A stretch of DNA of 63,330 nt from Gammaproteobacteria bacterium (GCA_021773245.1 JAJFKK010000004.1:1-63330); one strand, 5' to 3'. Positions 8,578-18,181 are shown, counted from the first letter of the stretch. Notes: generated by a model from the letters alone, not told the origin. A program made the numbers and translations.

Positions 8578-9246
8578 ATGCAATCTTTTGAAGTTATTTA
8601 TAAAAAAGCGATAGATCGTTGTGATGGAGAAGAGGCAGTCGAAAATGCATTGCCGCATCCACGCACGATAAAACAGCTTAAAAAACTCACCGATGAGTTT
8701 TGTTTATCCAATATGACGTGCCGTATATTTCAAGCGGGTTTGAATCGAAAGATTATCGATAATAAGTGGCCGGCCTTTGAAGAAGTATTTCATCAATTCA
8801 ATATTGATGTCGTTCGAATGATGAGCAACGAAGCTTTAGAAGCATTGATGCATGAAAAACGGATTGTACGTCACTGGGGTAAAATTCAAAGCGTACGCCA
8901 TAATGCGCAAGCGATTTATGAGTTTAATGAAGAACAGGGTGGATTTGTAAATACACTGGCAGAATGGCCTTCAAGTAATATTGTTTCTCTATGGGATGTG
9001 CTAAAAAAACAATTTAAACAATTGGGTGGTGCTTCGGGGCCTTATTTCTTACGTCGAGTTAAAAAAGATTCTTTTTTATTAACAGCAGATGTTGTCAGAG
9101 CCTTGATGAATTGGGGTGCAATTGATGAAGTTCCTAAAAATAAGAAACAAAAACAATATGTTCAAGATTGTATGAATGAATGGCATGCGGAAAGTGGACG
9201 ATCGTATAGCCAAATGAGTATGATTCTAGCGTTGTCGATTGATTAA
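8578..9246 (+). CDS. DNA-3-methyladenine glycosylase I-like protein (Tag family)
   Basis: A 222-residue HhH-GPD-type protein. It resembles E. coli Tag through FEEVFHQFNIDVVRMM, EKRIVRHWGKIQSVRHNA and the ALKK-like LKKQFKQLGG region, which together form the glycosylase core. The N-terminal cysteine and the His/Cys residues that bind zinc in E. coli Tag are not evident, so it is a divergent member. The role is probably excision of 3-methyladenine from alkylated DNA. It starts 5 bp after the DoxX stop and is followed closely by greB, suggesting one transcript. Confidence 0.75.
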   Translation: MQSFEVIYKKAIDRCDGEEAVENALPHPRTIKQLKKLTDEFCLSNMTCRIFQAGLNRKIIDNKWPAFEEVFHQFNIDVVRMMSNEALEALMHEKRIVRHWGKIQSVRHNAQAIYEFNEEQGGFVNTLAEWPSSNIVSLWDVLKKQFKQLGGASGPYFLRRVKKDSFLLTADVVRALMNWGAIDEVPKNKKQKQYVQDCMNEWHAESGRSYSQMSMILALSID

Positions 9247-9252
9247 TTGATT

Positions 9253-9747
9253 ATGGGACGTTGGCGACCACCTGCACCTAAATCTGCGCCGTATATTACG
9301 CCGACAGGTTATTTGAAGCTTGAGAAAGAAACAGCCGCGCTCTGGTCTAAACGAAATGAAGTAGCAAAAGCTGTAACAGTTGCTGCCGCAGAAGGTGATC
9401 GTTCAGAGAATGCTGAATATATTTATCGTAAAAAACAATTGCGTGAAATTGATGGTCGCCTTGGTTATTTACAACGACGTATGCCGAAATTAACCGTGGT
9501 AAGAGATGTTCAGGATAAAGAACGAATATTTTTTGGTGCATGGGTGAATGTGGAAGACGTCAATGGTAAAGAGTCACGCTATCGTATCGTTGGCGCCGAT
9601 GAGTTTGATGAGGATGAACATTACATTACTGTTGATTCACCATTGGCTAAACTGTTATTGGGTAAAAAGTGTGATGATGAAGTCGTGCTTGAGACAAATG
9701 GAACGAAACAAGAACTTTATGTGACAAACATTGAATATGAAAACTAA
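9253..9747 (+). CDS. greB: Transcript cleavage factor GreB
   Basis: Transcription elongation factor that enters the RNA polymerase secondary channel and stimulates cleavage of backtracked RNA. Length is 164 residues. The coiled-coil tip carries GDRSENAEY with the acidic residues needed for catalysis, followed by KKQLREIDGRLGYL. The C-terminal domain has the GreB-type FFGAWVNVED and SPLAKLLLGK. I use the ATG at 9253; a TTG six bases earlier is in frame but less likely. It directly follows the Tag-like gene (stop at 9246), and is convergent with aas. Confidence 0.95.
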   Translation: MGRWRPPAPKSAPYITPTGYLKLEKETAALWSKRNEVAKAVTVAAAEGDRSENAEYIYRKKQLREIDGRLGYLQRRMPKLTVVRDVQDKERIFFGAWVNVEDVNGKESRYRIVGADEFDEDEHYITVDSPLAKLLLGKKCDDEVVLETNGTKQELYVTNIEYEN

Positions 9748-9787
9748 ATAAACTATGAAAATGATTGTTCGGACCTTCTGTTAATAT

Positions 9788-12022
9788 CTAACTTTTTCCC
9801 GAAGGACTATGCTTAACCAATTTACTGATTTTATTTTTCCAGCTGTTCTCAACCTTCTCGGTATCATCAGAATCAACTAGCTTTGCTAAATTGATATAGT
9901 CTGTTTTACCCGTTCCTAATACAGGAATTTTATCGACAGATAATACGGTTTTAGGAATAGTTAGTTCACCAATTTGATTTATTTTAGCCGCTTGTTGTAA
10001 TTCTTTTCGTTCAGCAGCTTGCTTCTCTGTGACGAGAATAATTCGTTCGCCTTTCCGGTCATCATAAACTGCTGTTGCGGCATGACTAATATCAGGCCAG
10101 GTTAATGCTGCTAATTCTTCAACGGCGGATAGCGATACCATTTCTCCGCCAATTTTAGCAAAACGTTTCGCTCGACCTAATATAATAATATTGCCTTCAT
10201 TATCAATATCGGCAATATCACCGGTATCATACCAACCTGATCCTCGCTCGGTTGAGGGCGGATGTATTTTTCCAGGTTTGTCATGAAATAAGTAGCCTTG
10301 CATAACGTTCGGACCTTTTACGACTAAGTGACCACCATGCTCAATTCCCTCTACAGGTTTTATATAGCATTCCATATCAGGGATGATACGACCAACGGTT
10401 CCAGCTTCGTTTGACATTAAAGTATTAATGGAAATAACAGGACTGGTTTCAGTAACGCCATAACCTTGAATGATTCTAATACCATATTTATTAGCCCATA
10501 AACGTATGGTGTCGTCATGTAACTTTTCTGCACCGGCGACAACGCACCTTAGTGAGTTGAAATCATAAGGATGTGCATATCGCGCATAAGACTTGAAAAA
10601 AGTATTTGTGCCAAAGAAGATAGTTGCGCGAAGTTCGTAGATCAATTCAGGAATAATTCGATAATGTAACGGTGTGGGGTAAAGAAAAGTTCGTGCACCA
10701 CCAAACAGAGGCATTAAAAAACCAGCGTTAAGTCCAAAAGAATGGAATAACGGCAAGCAGCTAAAAACTAATTCAGAAGGGTTAAAGTAAATATGGCACC
10801 TTACTTGACAATAGTTTGCTAAAAGGTTGCCGTGAGACAATACAACACCCTTTGGATGACCTTCTGAACCTGAAGTAAAAAGGATGACAGCGGCTGAATC
10901 AGGGTTCGTATTTATTTTTTGTTTGGCATAATGTTTCTCAGGATTAAAACTCATTAAGAGTGCCAATAATTTATTACCTAAGCCGATTTCATTTCTTAAA
11001 TCTTCCAGATAAATAACAGTATGATTTTTTTCTAAATCCTCCGCCATTTTTTCAAGTTTTGCATTTGTAATAAAACGTCTTGAAGTAAAAATTGTTTTAA
11101 CTTGTGCTGTTTGGCAAGCACGGTTTACGGCGAGCATGCCAGAAGAGAAATTCAACATTGCTGGTACACGGCCAATAAATTGCAGCGCAAAGAATAATAC
11201 TGGTAGGGCATTAACATTCGGCATTAATACGCCAATATGTTCACCCGATGATGTTTGTTTTTTGATTAATTGGCTTAATAAAATACTGCGAAGGATTAAT
11301 GTTTTGTAGCTTAATGTTTCTCGACTAATATCTTCTATTAATACTTGTTTTTTGTCGAAGCTATTGCTTGCAGCAAGCATGGCAGAGTAAAGCGTTCTTT
11401 TTTGATCAAAACTTGTGTAAGACAATTTACACATGATGTCATACATTCTTCTTGAAGCTGCTCTTCTTCGAGCATGGCCAGTAATTTCAGGCGGGAGGTT
11501 TAATTTTTCTGGTGGGAGTATGCTTAACCTTATCTTCGGAAACCAACGTACATAACCCCGACCTTTCATGTAAGACAAACGACTAAATTGAGCGCCTTCA
11601 ATACATATGGGAAGAATAGTGGCGCCGCTTTTATCTGCAATTAAACCCGGGCCGTCATATATTTTCATTAAAGTGCCAGTTCTAGTGATACGACCTTCAG
11701 GAAAAATAATAGCTTTGTTGTCTTGTTTAATGAACTTAATAATTGATTTCATTGATAATGGATTTAAGGTATCCATTTCAAACAAGTGAACAAAATATAG
11801 AAAAGGTTTAAAGGCTTTTTTTGCAGCAATCTCGGTATTAATAGCAAAGGTAGGTGTTTCAGGTAACCATGCGTACATCAAAATACCATCAAGCAATGAT
11901 GTATGATTGGCAATAATTAAGACACGATCACCAGCTTTATCATAATTCTCGAGTCCAGTGACTTCAACTCGATATAATAATCGTAGAATTAGTCTCCAGC
12001 TTAATTTAAACAGGCGAGTCAT
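9788..12022 (-). CDS. aas: Bifunctional acyltransferase / acyl-ACP synthetase Aas
   Basis: A 744-residue fusion with the architecture of Aas, which re-acylates lysophosphatidylethanolamine at the inner membrane. The N-terminal PlsC domain shows NHTSLLDG (HX4D, near residue 40) and FPEGR (near 110). The C-terminal adenylate-forming domain shows FTSGSEGHPKG near residue 390, GYGVTETSP and YDTGDIAD. No LplT-like transporter domain is fused, unlike some proteobacterial versions. It is convergent with greB and sits apart from mltD by about 80 bp. Function is assigned with confidence from domain order. Confidence 0.93.
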   Translation of the reverse strand: MTRLFKLSWRLILRLLYRVEVTGLENYDKAGDRVLIIANHTSLLDGILMYAWLPETPTFAINTEIAAKKAFKPFLYFVHLFEMDTLNPLSMKSIIKFIKQDNKAIIFPEGRITRTGTLMKIYDGPGLIADKSGATILPICIEGAQFSRLSYMKGRGYVRWFPKIRLSILPPEKLNLPPEITGHARRRAASRRMYDIMCKLSYTSFDQKRTLYSAMLAASNSFDKKQVLIEDISRETLSYKTLILRSILLSQLIKKQTSSGEHIGVLMPNVNALPVLFFALQFIGRVPAMLNFSSGMLAVNRACQTAQVKTIFTSRRFITNAKLEKMAEDLEKNHTVIYLEDLRNEIGLGNKLLALLMSFNPEKHYAKQKINTNPDSAAVILFTSGSEGHPKGVVLSHGNLLANYCQVRCHIYFNPSELVFSCLPLFHSFGLNAGFLMPLFGGARTFLYPTPLHYRIIPELIYELRATIFFGTNTFFKSYARYAHPYDFNSLRCVVAGAEKLHDDTIRLWANKYGIRIIQGYGVTETSPVISINTLMSNEAGTVGRIIPDMECYIKPVEGIEHGGHLVVKGPNVMQGYLFHDKPGKIHPPSTERGSGWYDTGDIADIDNEGNIIILGRAKRFAKIGGEMVSLSAVEELAALTWPDISHAATAVYDDRKGERIILVTEKQAAERKELQQAAKINQIGELTIPKTVLSVDKIPVLGTGKTDYINLAKLVDSDDTEKVENSWKNKISKLVKHSPSGKS

Positions 12023-12104
12023 GTGACTATTGTACGTTTAAATGTACCGGCATGAGAAGTAATACGCTTTTAGTAATAAGCAGCGGTTATGTAAGTGGTT
12101 TTAT

Positions 12105-13721
12105 TTAAGCGCCAGTAACGGTCTGTTGAACGATTAAACTTTGTCCTGGTTGCAAATGTTTGCGTTTATTTAAATTATTCCATTTAAGTAAATCTTTAAC
12201 ATGGATATCAAATTTTCTGGCGATTAACCAAAGAGAGTCACCATCTTGAACTACATAAGAATTAGCGTTTAAAGTTGGTTTCTTCGCAGCTGTTTTTATA
12301 ATTGAACCATCTTCGTTCTCTTCATCTTTAACCCAGACAGTTAATTTTTGCCCAAGTCGTAATACACCTTTCTTTGAAATACCGTTCCAACGCGTTAATT
12401 GACTAACACTGATGCCATAATGACGGCCGATATCCCAAAGATTGTCACCACGTTTTACCGAGTAAATGTAACGTTTACCATCACCGGTGGTTTTCAGACC
12501 CTTAAATTTTCTCGAATCGGCGCTTAATGTGTAGTACTTTTTAGATTCTTTTGCTGTAGGAATTAGTAATGTATGCCCAGCGCGGATTCGATTACTTCTA
12601 AGACGATTTACTTCTTTTAAAGCTGAAATACTGGTGAGATACCGGTTCGCGATCACACCTAATGACTCGCCTGACCGAATAACATGTTTTTTCCATGTAA
12701 TGCGTTCCGATTTGGGTATCGCATTTATTTGTTGTTTAAAGTTTTCTGCAGTATTAACAGGAACAAGTATTCGATGAGGTCCATTAGGAGCTGTTGCCCA
12801 ACGATTAAAGCCAGGGTTTAAGGTATAAACTTCATCCATTGTTAATCCGGATAACTTTGAAACAGTGGATAAATCAATTTGACTACCAATATCGACGCTT
12901 TCGAAATAAGGTTTATTTGCAATCGTTTTGAATTTTATTTTATGTTTATCGCTATTTTTCAATACTTCAGCTATCGCTAATAAACTGGGAACATAGTTAC
13001 GTGTTTCGCGAGGTAAACGTAAAGACCAAAAATCGGTTTTCTTTCCCTTTGCTTTATTCTTTCTAATAGCACGTTCAACATTGCCTTCGCCAGAGTTATA
13101 AGCGGCAAGTGCATGAAACCAATTACCGTTAAATCTTTTGTGCAAGTTTTCAAGATAATCCAATGCCGCATCGGTTGCTGCAACAATGTCACGACGACCG
13201 TCATACCACCAATTCTGTTTTAAACCGTAATGTTTACCGGTGCCGGGAATAAATTGCCAAATACCGGAAGCACGTGCCGGTGAATAGGCAAAAGGTTGAT
13301 AAGCGCTTTCGACAATAGGCAATAACGCTATATCAAGTGGCATATTACGTTCTTTTAATTTTGTGATGATATGAAACAAATACGGTTCAGCACGTTCAGC
13401 AACGCGGGTAATATATTCTTGATTACGAGCAAACCAGGCGGTTTTTTGTTGAACGCTACTTCTGTCGAGATGACGATCTAATTCCAAACCATCTTTTAGC
13501 AAAAGCCAAATATCGGAATAGTCTTTCTGTTTAGCTACTTTATTAAGATCATTACCAACATCAATGCCTTGTGCAGGTTCAGATAGTTGAGAACTCAGCG
13601 CAAGTTGCTGATGATTTACGGTCGGGGTTGCTTCGACTTGCTCAGGTCGGGTTGAAGAGAAATTACAGCCACTTATTACTAGTAGCACAAAGCAAATAAT
13701 TGCTTTACGTATCATATGCAT
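12105..13721 (-). CDS. mltD: Membrane-bound lytic murein transglycosylase D
   Basis: Outer-membrane lipoprotein that cleaves peptidoglycan glycan strands. Residues 1-20 are a lipoprotein signal with Cys in VISGC. The SLT domain (about 115-290) has the MltD signature ESAYQPFAYSPARASG, with the catalytic Glu, and a second motif AAYNSGEGNV. Three LysM domains follow (about 345-390, 420-465, 490-535). An AGGA ribosome-binding site precedes the ATG at 13721. It is downstream of gloB, the same order as in E. coli, across from methyltransferase-rnhA-dnaQ. Confidence 0.95.
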   Translation of the reverse strand: MHMIRKAIICFVLLVISGCNFSSTRPEQVEATPTVNHQQLALSSQLSEPAQGIDVGNDLNKVAKQKDYSDIWLLLKDGLELDRHLDRSSVQQKTAWFARNQEYITRVAERAEPYLFHIITKLKERNMPLDIALLPIVESAYQPFAYSPARASGIWQFIPGTGKHYGLKQNWWYDGRRDIVAATDAALDYLENLHKRFNGNWFHALAAYNSGEGNVERAIRKNKAKGKKTDFWSLRLPRETRNYVPSLLAIAEVLKNSDKHKIKFKTIANKPYFESVDIGSQIDLSTVSKLSGLTMDEVYTLNPGFNRWATAPNGPHRILVPVNTAENFKQQINAIPKSERITWKKHVIRSGESLGVIANRYLTSISALKEVNRLRSNRIRAGHTLLIPTAKESKKYYTLSADSRKFKGLKTTGDGKRYIYSVKRGDNLWDIGRHYGISVSQLTRWNGISKKGVLRLGQKLTVWVKDEENEDGSIIKTAAKKPTLNANSYVVQDGDSLWLIARKFDIHVKDLLKWNNLNKRKHLQPGQSLIVQQTVTGA

Positions 13722-13773
13722 GGCCGAATCCTAGGGATCAGACGCCTTTCGGTCAAGTAGTTTATGAGTACTC

Positions 13774-14550
13774 CTAAAAATTGTCTTTCCACTGCCGTAC
13801 TGCAGCAAAAACCTCATGTGGTTTTTCTAATTTTTCACCCGAATGTTCACGTGCGGCATTAATCACACTGGATTCCTCACAACGCAGAAAAGGATTGGTT
13901 TGTTTTTCAGTTTTTAGCGTTGTTGGAACCGTGGGTTTACCTTTTTCTCTCGCTTGTCGCGCCTGACTTAAACATTCTTGAGTAGCAGTGTTCTCAGGTT
14001 CAACAGTCGTCGCAAATTGCAGGTTTGAAACAGTATATTCATGACCGCAATATAGCAGTGTGTCGTCAGGTAATGCCTTGAATTTAGATAATGAGGCATG
14101 CATTTGAGGCGGTGTGCCTTCAAACATGCGGCCACAACCGGCTGCGAAGAGTGTATCGCCACTAAAGACCATTCCCTCGGCATAATAAGCTATTGCGCCT
14201 AATGTATGTCCGGGGACATCCATAATTGTTAAATCCAAATCCAGTTCGGACAATGAAACAGTATCGCCTTCACCTACAGGGTGGGTGCTGCCTTTTACTG
14301 ACTCCGTTTTTGGCGTGTAGACCGGAATATCATATTTTTCGGTAATTGCTGGAATACCGTCCACATGATCCCAGTGACGGTGAGTGATTAAAATGGCAAT
14401 AGGAATCAATTTTTCGGACTCAATCAGGTCAAGCAAAGGCCCAGCTTCGCCTGGATCAACAATTGCGACATGATTACTTGCCTTATTTTTCAGCAACCAG
14501 ATATAGTTATAGTGATCTTGTAAGGCAGGTAGGGGTATTATCTCTAACAT
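13774..14550 (-). CDS. gloB: Hydroxyacylglutathione hydrolase (glyoxalase II)
   Basis: Hydrolyses S-lactoylglutathione to lactate and glutathione, the second step of methylglyoxal detoxification. It is a metallo-beta-lactamase-fold protein of 258 residues with the two-metal motif THRHWDHVDG near residue 53, VPGHTLGAIAY, FSGDTLFAAGCGR and GHEYT. Length and the C-terminal substrate domain (REHSGEKLEKPHEVF) are normal for GloB. It is divergent from the methyltransferase gene by 70 bp. Confidence 0.96.
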   Translation of the reverse strand: MLEIIPLPALQDHYNYIWLLKNKASNHVAIVDPGEAGPLLDLIESEKLIPIAILITHRHWDHVDGIPAITEKYDIPVYTPKTESVKGSTHPVGEGDTVSLSELDLDLTIMDVPGHTLGAIAYYAEGMVFSGDTLFAAGCGRMFEGTPPQMHASLSKFKALPDDTLLYCGHEYTVSNLQFATTVEPENTATQECLSQARQAREKGKPTVPTTLKTEKQTNPFLRCEESSVINAAREHSGEKLEKPHEVFAAVRQWKDNF

Positions 14551-14620
14551 AGTTTAACCTAGGGTTCGCATCTGGGTTTATGCTGGCAGCACAGTTAACC
14601 AGAGTCAATATGCAAAAAAT

Positions 14621-15394
14621 ATGAGTGACGACAATAAAATTGCAACGTTAAGAGAAAAGTTCTCAAGCTGGTTCGCCAGTCCTTTAGGTAAGCGCGTGTT
14701 TGCAGCCGAAGAAGAACAGATGCAAGACATCTTGCCCGATATGTTTGGTTATCATATTTTACAATATGGCTACTCAGCCGAATCAAACTATCTAAATTCA
14801 TCTCGCATTGCGGATAAAACGATACTCTTTCTTGATGAAACCGAAATAAACAACAACCTGAAAGCGATTCACACCAGTGCTGAAGAATTACCTGTCGCAG
14901 CAGATAGTATTGATGTCGTTGTCTTGCCGCATATTCTGGAATACTCAAAAGATTCGCATAAATTATTACGCGAAATGGATCGGGCATTGATTGGCGATGG
15001 TCGTGTTGTGATAATCGGTATTAATCCCATCAGTCTTTGGGGGTTGTGGCATCTATTTTTATGTTGGTGGGGAAAAATGCCATGGAGTGGACGTTTGATT
15101 TCAATTCCAAAAATAAAAGACTGGTTGTCCTTACTCGACTTTGAAGTTGAGAAAACAAAATGCTTTTTCTTTTCCCCACCATTGCGAAATCAGAATCTTT
15201 TAAATAAATTACTACCATTAGAACGCTTTGGTCGATATTGCTGGCCAATATTCGGTGGCTTGTATATTGTCGTTGCAAAAAAACGCACCGTACCTCTAAA
15301 CCCAATCAAGATGAAATGGAAAGCAAAACGGAAAGTAATTGGTGCTGGTGTAGTAGAGCCAACAACAAGAAATCAATTTAAAGTTAATGACTGA
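14621..15394 (+). CDS. SAM-dependent methyltransferase (YafS-like)
   Basis: A 257-residue class I methyltransferase-like protein. The central DVVVLPHILEYSKDSHKLLREM and GRVVIIGINPISLWG segments match motif II and post-motifs of the family. The SAM-binding glycine loop is poorly preserved: the expected position reads TILFLDETEI. Position between gloB and rnhA is that of E. coli yafS, which supports orthology. The substrate is unknown. A MITE-like insertion lies between this gene's stop (15394) and rnhA. Confidence 0.75.
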   Translation: MSDDNKIATLREKFSSWFASPLGKRVFAAEEEQMQDILPDMFGYHILQYGYSAESNYLNSSRIADKTILFLDETEINNNLKAIHTSAEELPVAADSIDVVVLPHILEYSKDSHKLLREMDRALIGDGRVVIIGINPISLWGLWHLFLCWWGKMPWSGRLISIPKIKDWLSLLDFEVEKTKCFFFSPPLRNQNLLNKLLPLERFGRYCWPIFGGLYIVVAKKRTVPLNPIKMKWKAKRKVIGAGVVEPTTRNQFKVND

Positions 15395-15402
15395 AAAAAT
15401 AG

Positions 15403-15583
15403 ATACCCGTGATATCTGGAAATGCGTGAATTTAGAGTGCTTCCGTTTTTATTCAGGGCAAGGCGCGACGATGCGCATGGCTACCCCCTGTAAAGAGGAC
15501 ACCAACAGTAGGCGCTTTAGGCGACGCCGCCATGGATAAAAAGGGGAGTGCTATAAACAGGGATTTCCAGGTATCACGGGTAT
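15403..15583. mobile_element. MITE-like inverted-repeat element overlapping the 5' end of rnhA
   Basis: A 181-bp element. Its first 21 bases (15403-15423) match the reverse complement of its last 21 (15563-15583) at 20 positions. The inverted repeat extends inward with mismatches: 15444-15466 pairs imperfectly with 15525-15551 around a TTTTTAT/ATAAAAA core. TA dinucleotides at 15400-15401 and 15584-15585 could be a target duplication. There is no transposase. The right arm is translated as the start of rnhA. Part of its interior (15499-15524) recurs exactly at 26525-26550. Confidence 0.75.
15499..15524 (+). repeat. 26-nt dispersed repeat, copy 1
   Basis: These 26 bases (starting ACACCAACAGTAGGCG and ending TTTAGGCGA) are identical to 26525-26550. 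Here they lie inside the MITE-like element, just upstream of the rnhA start codon. Flanks on both sides differ between the two copies. Confidence 0.85.
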
Positions 15584-16002
15584 TAATCTATTCCGATGGC
15601 GCTTGCCGTGGGAATCCGGGTCCAGGCGGATGGGGAACTTTACTTAAATATAACGGCACAGAAAAAGAACTCTATGGTGCTGAGGAAGACACGACAAATA
15701 ATCGCATGGAACTGATGGGCGCGATAAGTGGATTAGAATCCTTAACCAAGCCATGCGAAGTTGTTTTAACAACTGATTCACAATATGTCATGAAAGGTAT
15801 CACGGAATGGATGGAAGGTTGGAAAAGCCGCAACTGGAAAACCGCAGCAAAGAAACCGGTAAAAAATCAAGACCTTTGGATACGTTTAGATGAAGCCTGC
15901 CAACCGCATCAAATAAAATGGCAATGGGTGAAAGGACATAGTGGTCATGAGGAAAATGAACGTGTCGATCTACTCGCTAACAAAGCTATAGATGAAATGT
16001 AA
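15532..16002 (+). CDS. rnhA: Ribonuclease HI with element-derived N-terminus
   Basis: Endonuclease that degrades RNA in RNA:DNA hybrids. The fold and catalytic residues are intact: D in [16 protein letters not shown] in NRMELMGA, D in TTDSQYV and D near [10 protein letters not shown]. Length is 156 residues, slightly over E. coli's 155 despite a normal C-terminus, because about 17 extra residues precede the first strand. These are encoded by the right arm of the MITE-like element. The ATG at 15532 is the only ATG, GTG or TTG in the open frame ahead of the conserved core, so the element supplies the start. No strong ribosome-binding site is visible. dnaQ follows after 15 bp. Confidence 0.93.
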   Translation: MDKKGSAINRDFQVSRVLIYSDGACRGNPGPGGWGTLLKYNGTEKELYGAEEDTTNNRMELMGAISGLESLTKPCEVVLTTDSQYVMKGITEWMEGWKSRNWKTAAKKPVKNQDLWIRLDEACQPHQIKWQWVKGHSGHEENERVDLLANKAIDEM

Positions 16003-16017
16003 CGTTAAGGATAGCGA

Positions 16018-16734
16018 ATGAGACAAATCATACTCGATACAGAAACAACCGGACTTGAACCCAAGCAAGGTCATCGCATTATTGAAATCGGTTGTGTTGA
16101 ATTAATTAACCGCCGTAATACCGGGCAGCACTACCATCAATACATCAATCCTAATCGCGAGATTGATGAAGGTGCGTTTAATGTACATGGTATTAGTACA
16201 GAGTTTCTTTCAGATAAACCGCTCTTTAAAGATATCGCACAAGAATTTATCGATTTCATTCGTGATAGCGAATTGATTATTCATAACGCACCGTTTGATG
16301 TTGGCTTTATCGATGCAGAATTTAAAAAACTCGGCAGAAAGTGGGGCAAGACAGAACACTACTGTACTGTGACTGATACCTTAACCATGGCGCGTGAAAA
16401 ACATCCCGGGCAAAAGAACAATCTTGATGCCTTATGTAAACGTTATGAAATAGATAATTCAAAACGTGATTTACACGGCGCATTACTCGATGCTCAAATC
16501 TTACTTGATGTGTATTTGGCCATGACAGGAGGCCAGGAAACTTTAGCCTTAGGATCGCACGAAGAACAAGAAGCCGCAGAACAAAATGCGGTGAGATTAA
16601 ATGATACTAACCGTAAGCCGTTACCAATAATTCAACCGACTGAAGATGAACTCGCTGCACATGAAAAGTATCTTGAGTTATTAAGAGAAAAGAGTGGCGG
16701 CAAGTGTGTGTGGGTTGACAATGGATACGAATAA
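16018..16734 (+). CDS. dnaQ: DNA polymerase III epsilon subunit (3'-5' proofreading exonuclease)
   Basis: Proofreading subunit of the replicase. The DEDDh exonuclease motifs are visible: DTETTGLE at residues 7-14, HNAPFDVGF near residue 95, and a C-terminal HGALLDAQILLDVY near 160. The C-terminal tail (after residue 180) is the alpha-binding region. Length 238 is normal. It is 15 bp after rnhA on the same strand; the two are divergent neighbours in E. coli but tandem here. Confidence 0.95.
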   Translation: MRQIILDTETTGLEPKQGHRIIEIGCVELINRRNTGQHYHQYINPNREIDEGAFNVHGISTEFLSDKPLFKDIAQEFIDFIRDSELIIHNAPFDVGFIDAEFKKLGRKWGKTEHYCTVTDTLTMAREKHPGQKNNLDALCKRYEIDNSKRDLHGALLDAQILLDVYLAMTGGQETLALGSHEEQEAAEQNAVRLNDTNRKPLPIIQPTEDELAAHEKYLELLREKSGGKCVWVDNGYE

Positions 16735-16821
16735 ATAATTATTAATTTAGTGCCAATCGTTAATTTCTTCTTTGTTATATCATTCAAAATAAATTTTATA
16801 TTCATCGGGCCCCATTAACTT

Positions 16822-17544
16822 ATGTTATTAGATGTTTTTTTTGTAGTTGTTGTAACTTCAATAATCCAGTCTATCTTTGGTGTAGGCGTCTTACTTTTTG
16901 GCACGCCAGCTTTATTAATACTGGGATATGATTTTATTGGGTCAGTAATTATTCTTCTTCCTATTTCCTTAGTAATAAATTTTCTCCAAGTCTCTAAAGA
17001 TTATAAGAAAATAAATATAAAGTTTTATAAAAGAATAATTTTATATTCGATTCCGTTTATAGTTTTTCTTTTATTTATTGTGGCCAAATTTGAAGTAAAA
17101 ATTGAATTAGTGGTTGGAGTTTTTCTTTTGATTATTGCAATGAAAGAAAGCTTTCCTAAGCTAAATCACTATCTTGAGTCATTGATGAAATATGAAAAAT
17201 TATATTTAATGATCACAGGAGTCGTTCATGGAGCCACAAACCTAGGTGGTTCAATGTTAACGGCAATGGTCTATAGTAAGAAACATAATAAAAGCGTAAC
17301 GCGTGTAACGATAGCTATATCTTATGCAACCTTTGCCTTGTTTCAATTGGCAACATTATTTTTTGTGTTTGATAAATCAAAAATTGATTTTATAGCAATT
17401 GCTTGTTACGTGTTTGTTGGTATAACGGCTTTTTTAATTACTGAAACATTGGTTTATATGAAAATTAGCAATCAGAAATATACTAAATTATTTTCAATGT
17501 TTTTATTTGTGACTGGAATGTTAGTTTGCTTTAAGTCGCTATAA
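16822..17544 (+). CDS. TSUP (TauE/SafE) family membrane transporter
   Basis: A 240-residue inner-membrane protein with about eight hydrophobic helices. The N-terminal QSIFGVGVLLFGTPALL and the mid-protein GVVHGATNLGGSM are the two internally related signature repeats of the sulfite exporter TauE/SafE family, which moves organosulfur anions, sulfite or related organic acids. Codon choice is even more AT-rich than in neighbouring dnaQ (many ATA, AAA, TTT), which is partly explained by membrane composition but could reflect transfer. No sulfur-metabolism neighbour is present to define the substrate. Confidence 0.8.
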   Translation: MLLDVFFVVVVTSIIQSIFGVGVLLFGTPALLILGYDFIGSVIILLPISLVINFLQVSKDYKKINIKFYKRIILYSIPFIVFLLFIVAKFEVKIELVVGVFLLIIAMKESFPKLNHYLESLMKYEKLYLMITGVVHGATNLGGSMLTAMVYSKKHNKSVTRVTIAISYATFALFQLATLFFVFDKSKIDFIAIACYVFVGITAFLITETLVYMKISNQKYTKLFSMFLFVTGMLVCFKSL

Positions 17545-17590
17545 CAACCCTATTAGTATTTTCAAAATACCGGAGAGGGGACGAAAAATA

Positions 17591-17618
17591 ATTGAGAGCA
17601 GCAGTTACTACTCTCAAT
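17591..17618. terminator. Hairpin between TSUP gene and grxD
   Basis: Stem ATTGAGAG (17591-17598) and CTCTCAAT (17611-17618) with a 12-nt loop. On the minus strand it is followed by ATTTTTC, so it most likely ends the grxD transcript; on the plus strand it is followed by an A-rich run. Confidence 0.55.
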
Positions 17619-17627
17619 CAAAAATTA

Positions 17628-17942
17628 TTATTTTACCGCTTCTTGCGTCATTTTTTGTAATTCACCTTTTTCATGCAAGTCCATGACGATGTCACAGCCG
17701 CCGACGAGTTCGCCTTTGACGAAGACTTGTGGGAAAGTTGGCCAGTTTGAGTATTGTGGCAAGTTGGCCCGCATGTCTGGATTTGCTAGTACATCGACGA
17801 ATGTGAATTCGACTTCGCATTCTTTTAATGCTTGTGACGTTTTCATTGAGAAACCGCATTGTGGGAAATCAGGTGAGCCTTTCATGAAAAGCACAACTGG
17901 GTTTTCTTCTACGGTTTTTTTAATTTCTTCCATTATTTCCAT
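17628..17942 (-). CDS. grxD: Monothiol glutaredoxin (CGFS type)
   Basis: Class II glutaredoxin that binds a glutathione-ligated [2Fe-2S] cluster and serves iron-sulfur trafficking. The active site is CGFS at residues 29-32 and the downstream WPTFPQVFVKGELVGGCDI contains the glutathione-binding TFPQ-type loop. Length is 104 residues. A GAGGT ribosome-binding site lies 8 nt before the ATG at 17942, which decides between this and the in-frame ATG three codons later. Confidence 0.95.
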   Translation of the reverse strand: MEIMEEIKKTVEENPVVLFMKGSPDFPQCGFSMKTSQALKECEVEFTFVDVLANPDMRANLPQYSNWPTFPQVFVKGELVGGCDIVMDLHEKGELQKMTQEAVK

Positions 17943-18181
17943 TCGGTATTACCTCGGTGAGTATGTCTGGGTTATTTAATTGATTGTCGCGGATTATACC
18001 TAAAAGCGTTATCTGATCACTATCTTAGGCTAAGGTATTGATTATATTTGTCCAATACATGAAATTTTGACAGATTATCTTGTGTTTGGGGGTGTCAGCC
18101 TGTATCCAGACCAGTATAATCCCGTCCCAACATCATCTTTATATATAAGAAGTCTTTTATCATTTTTCGGGGGAATTACAT

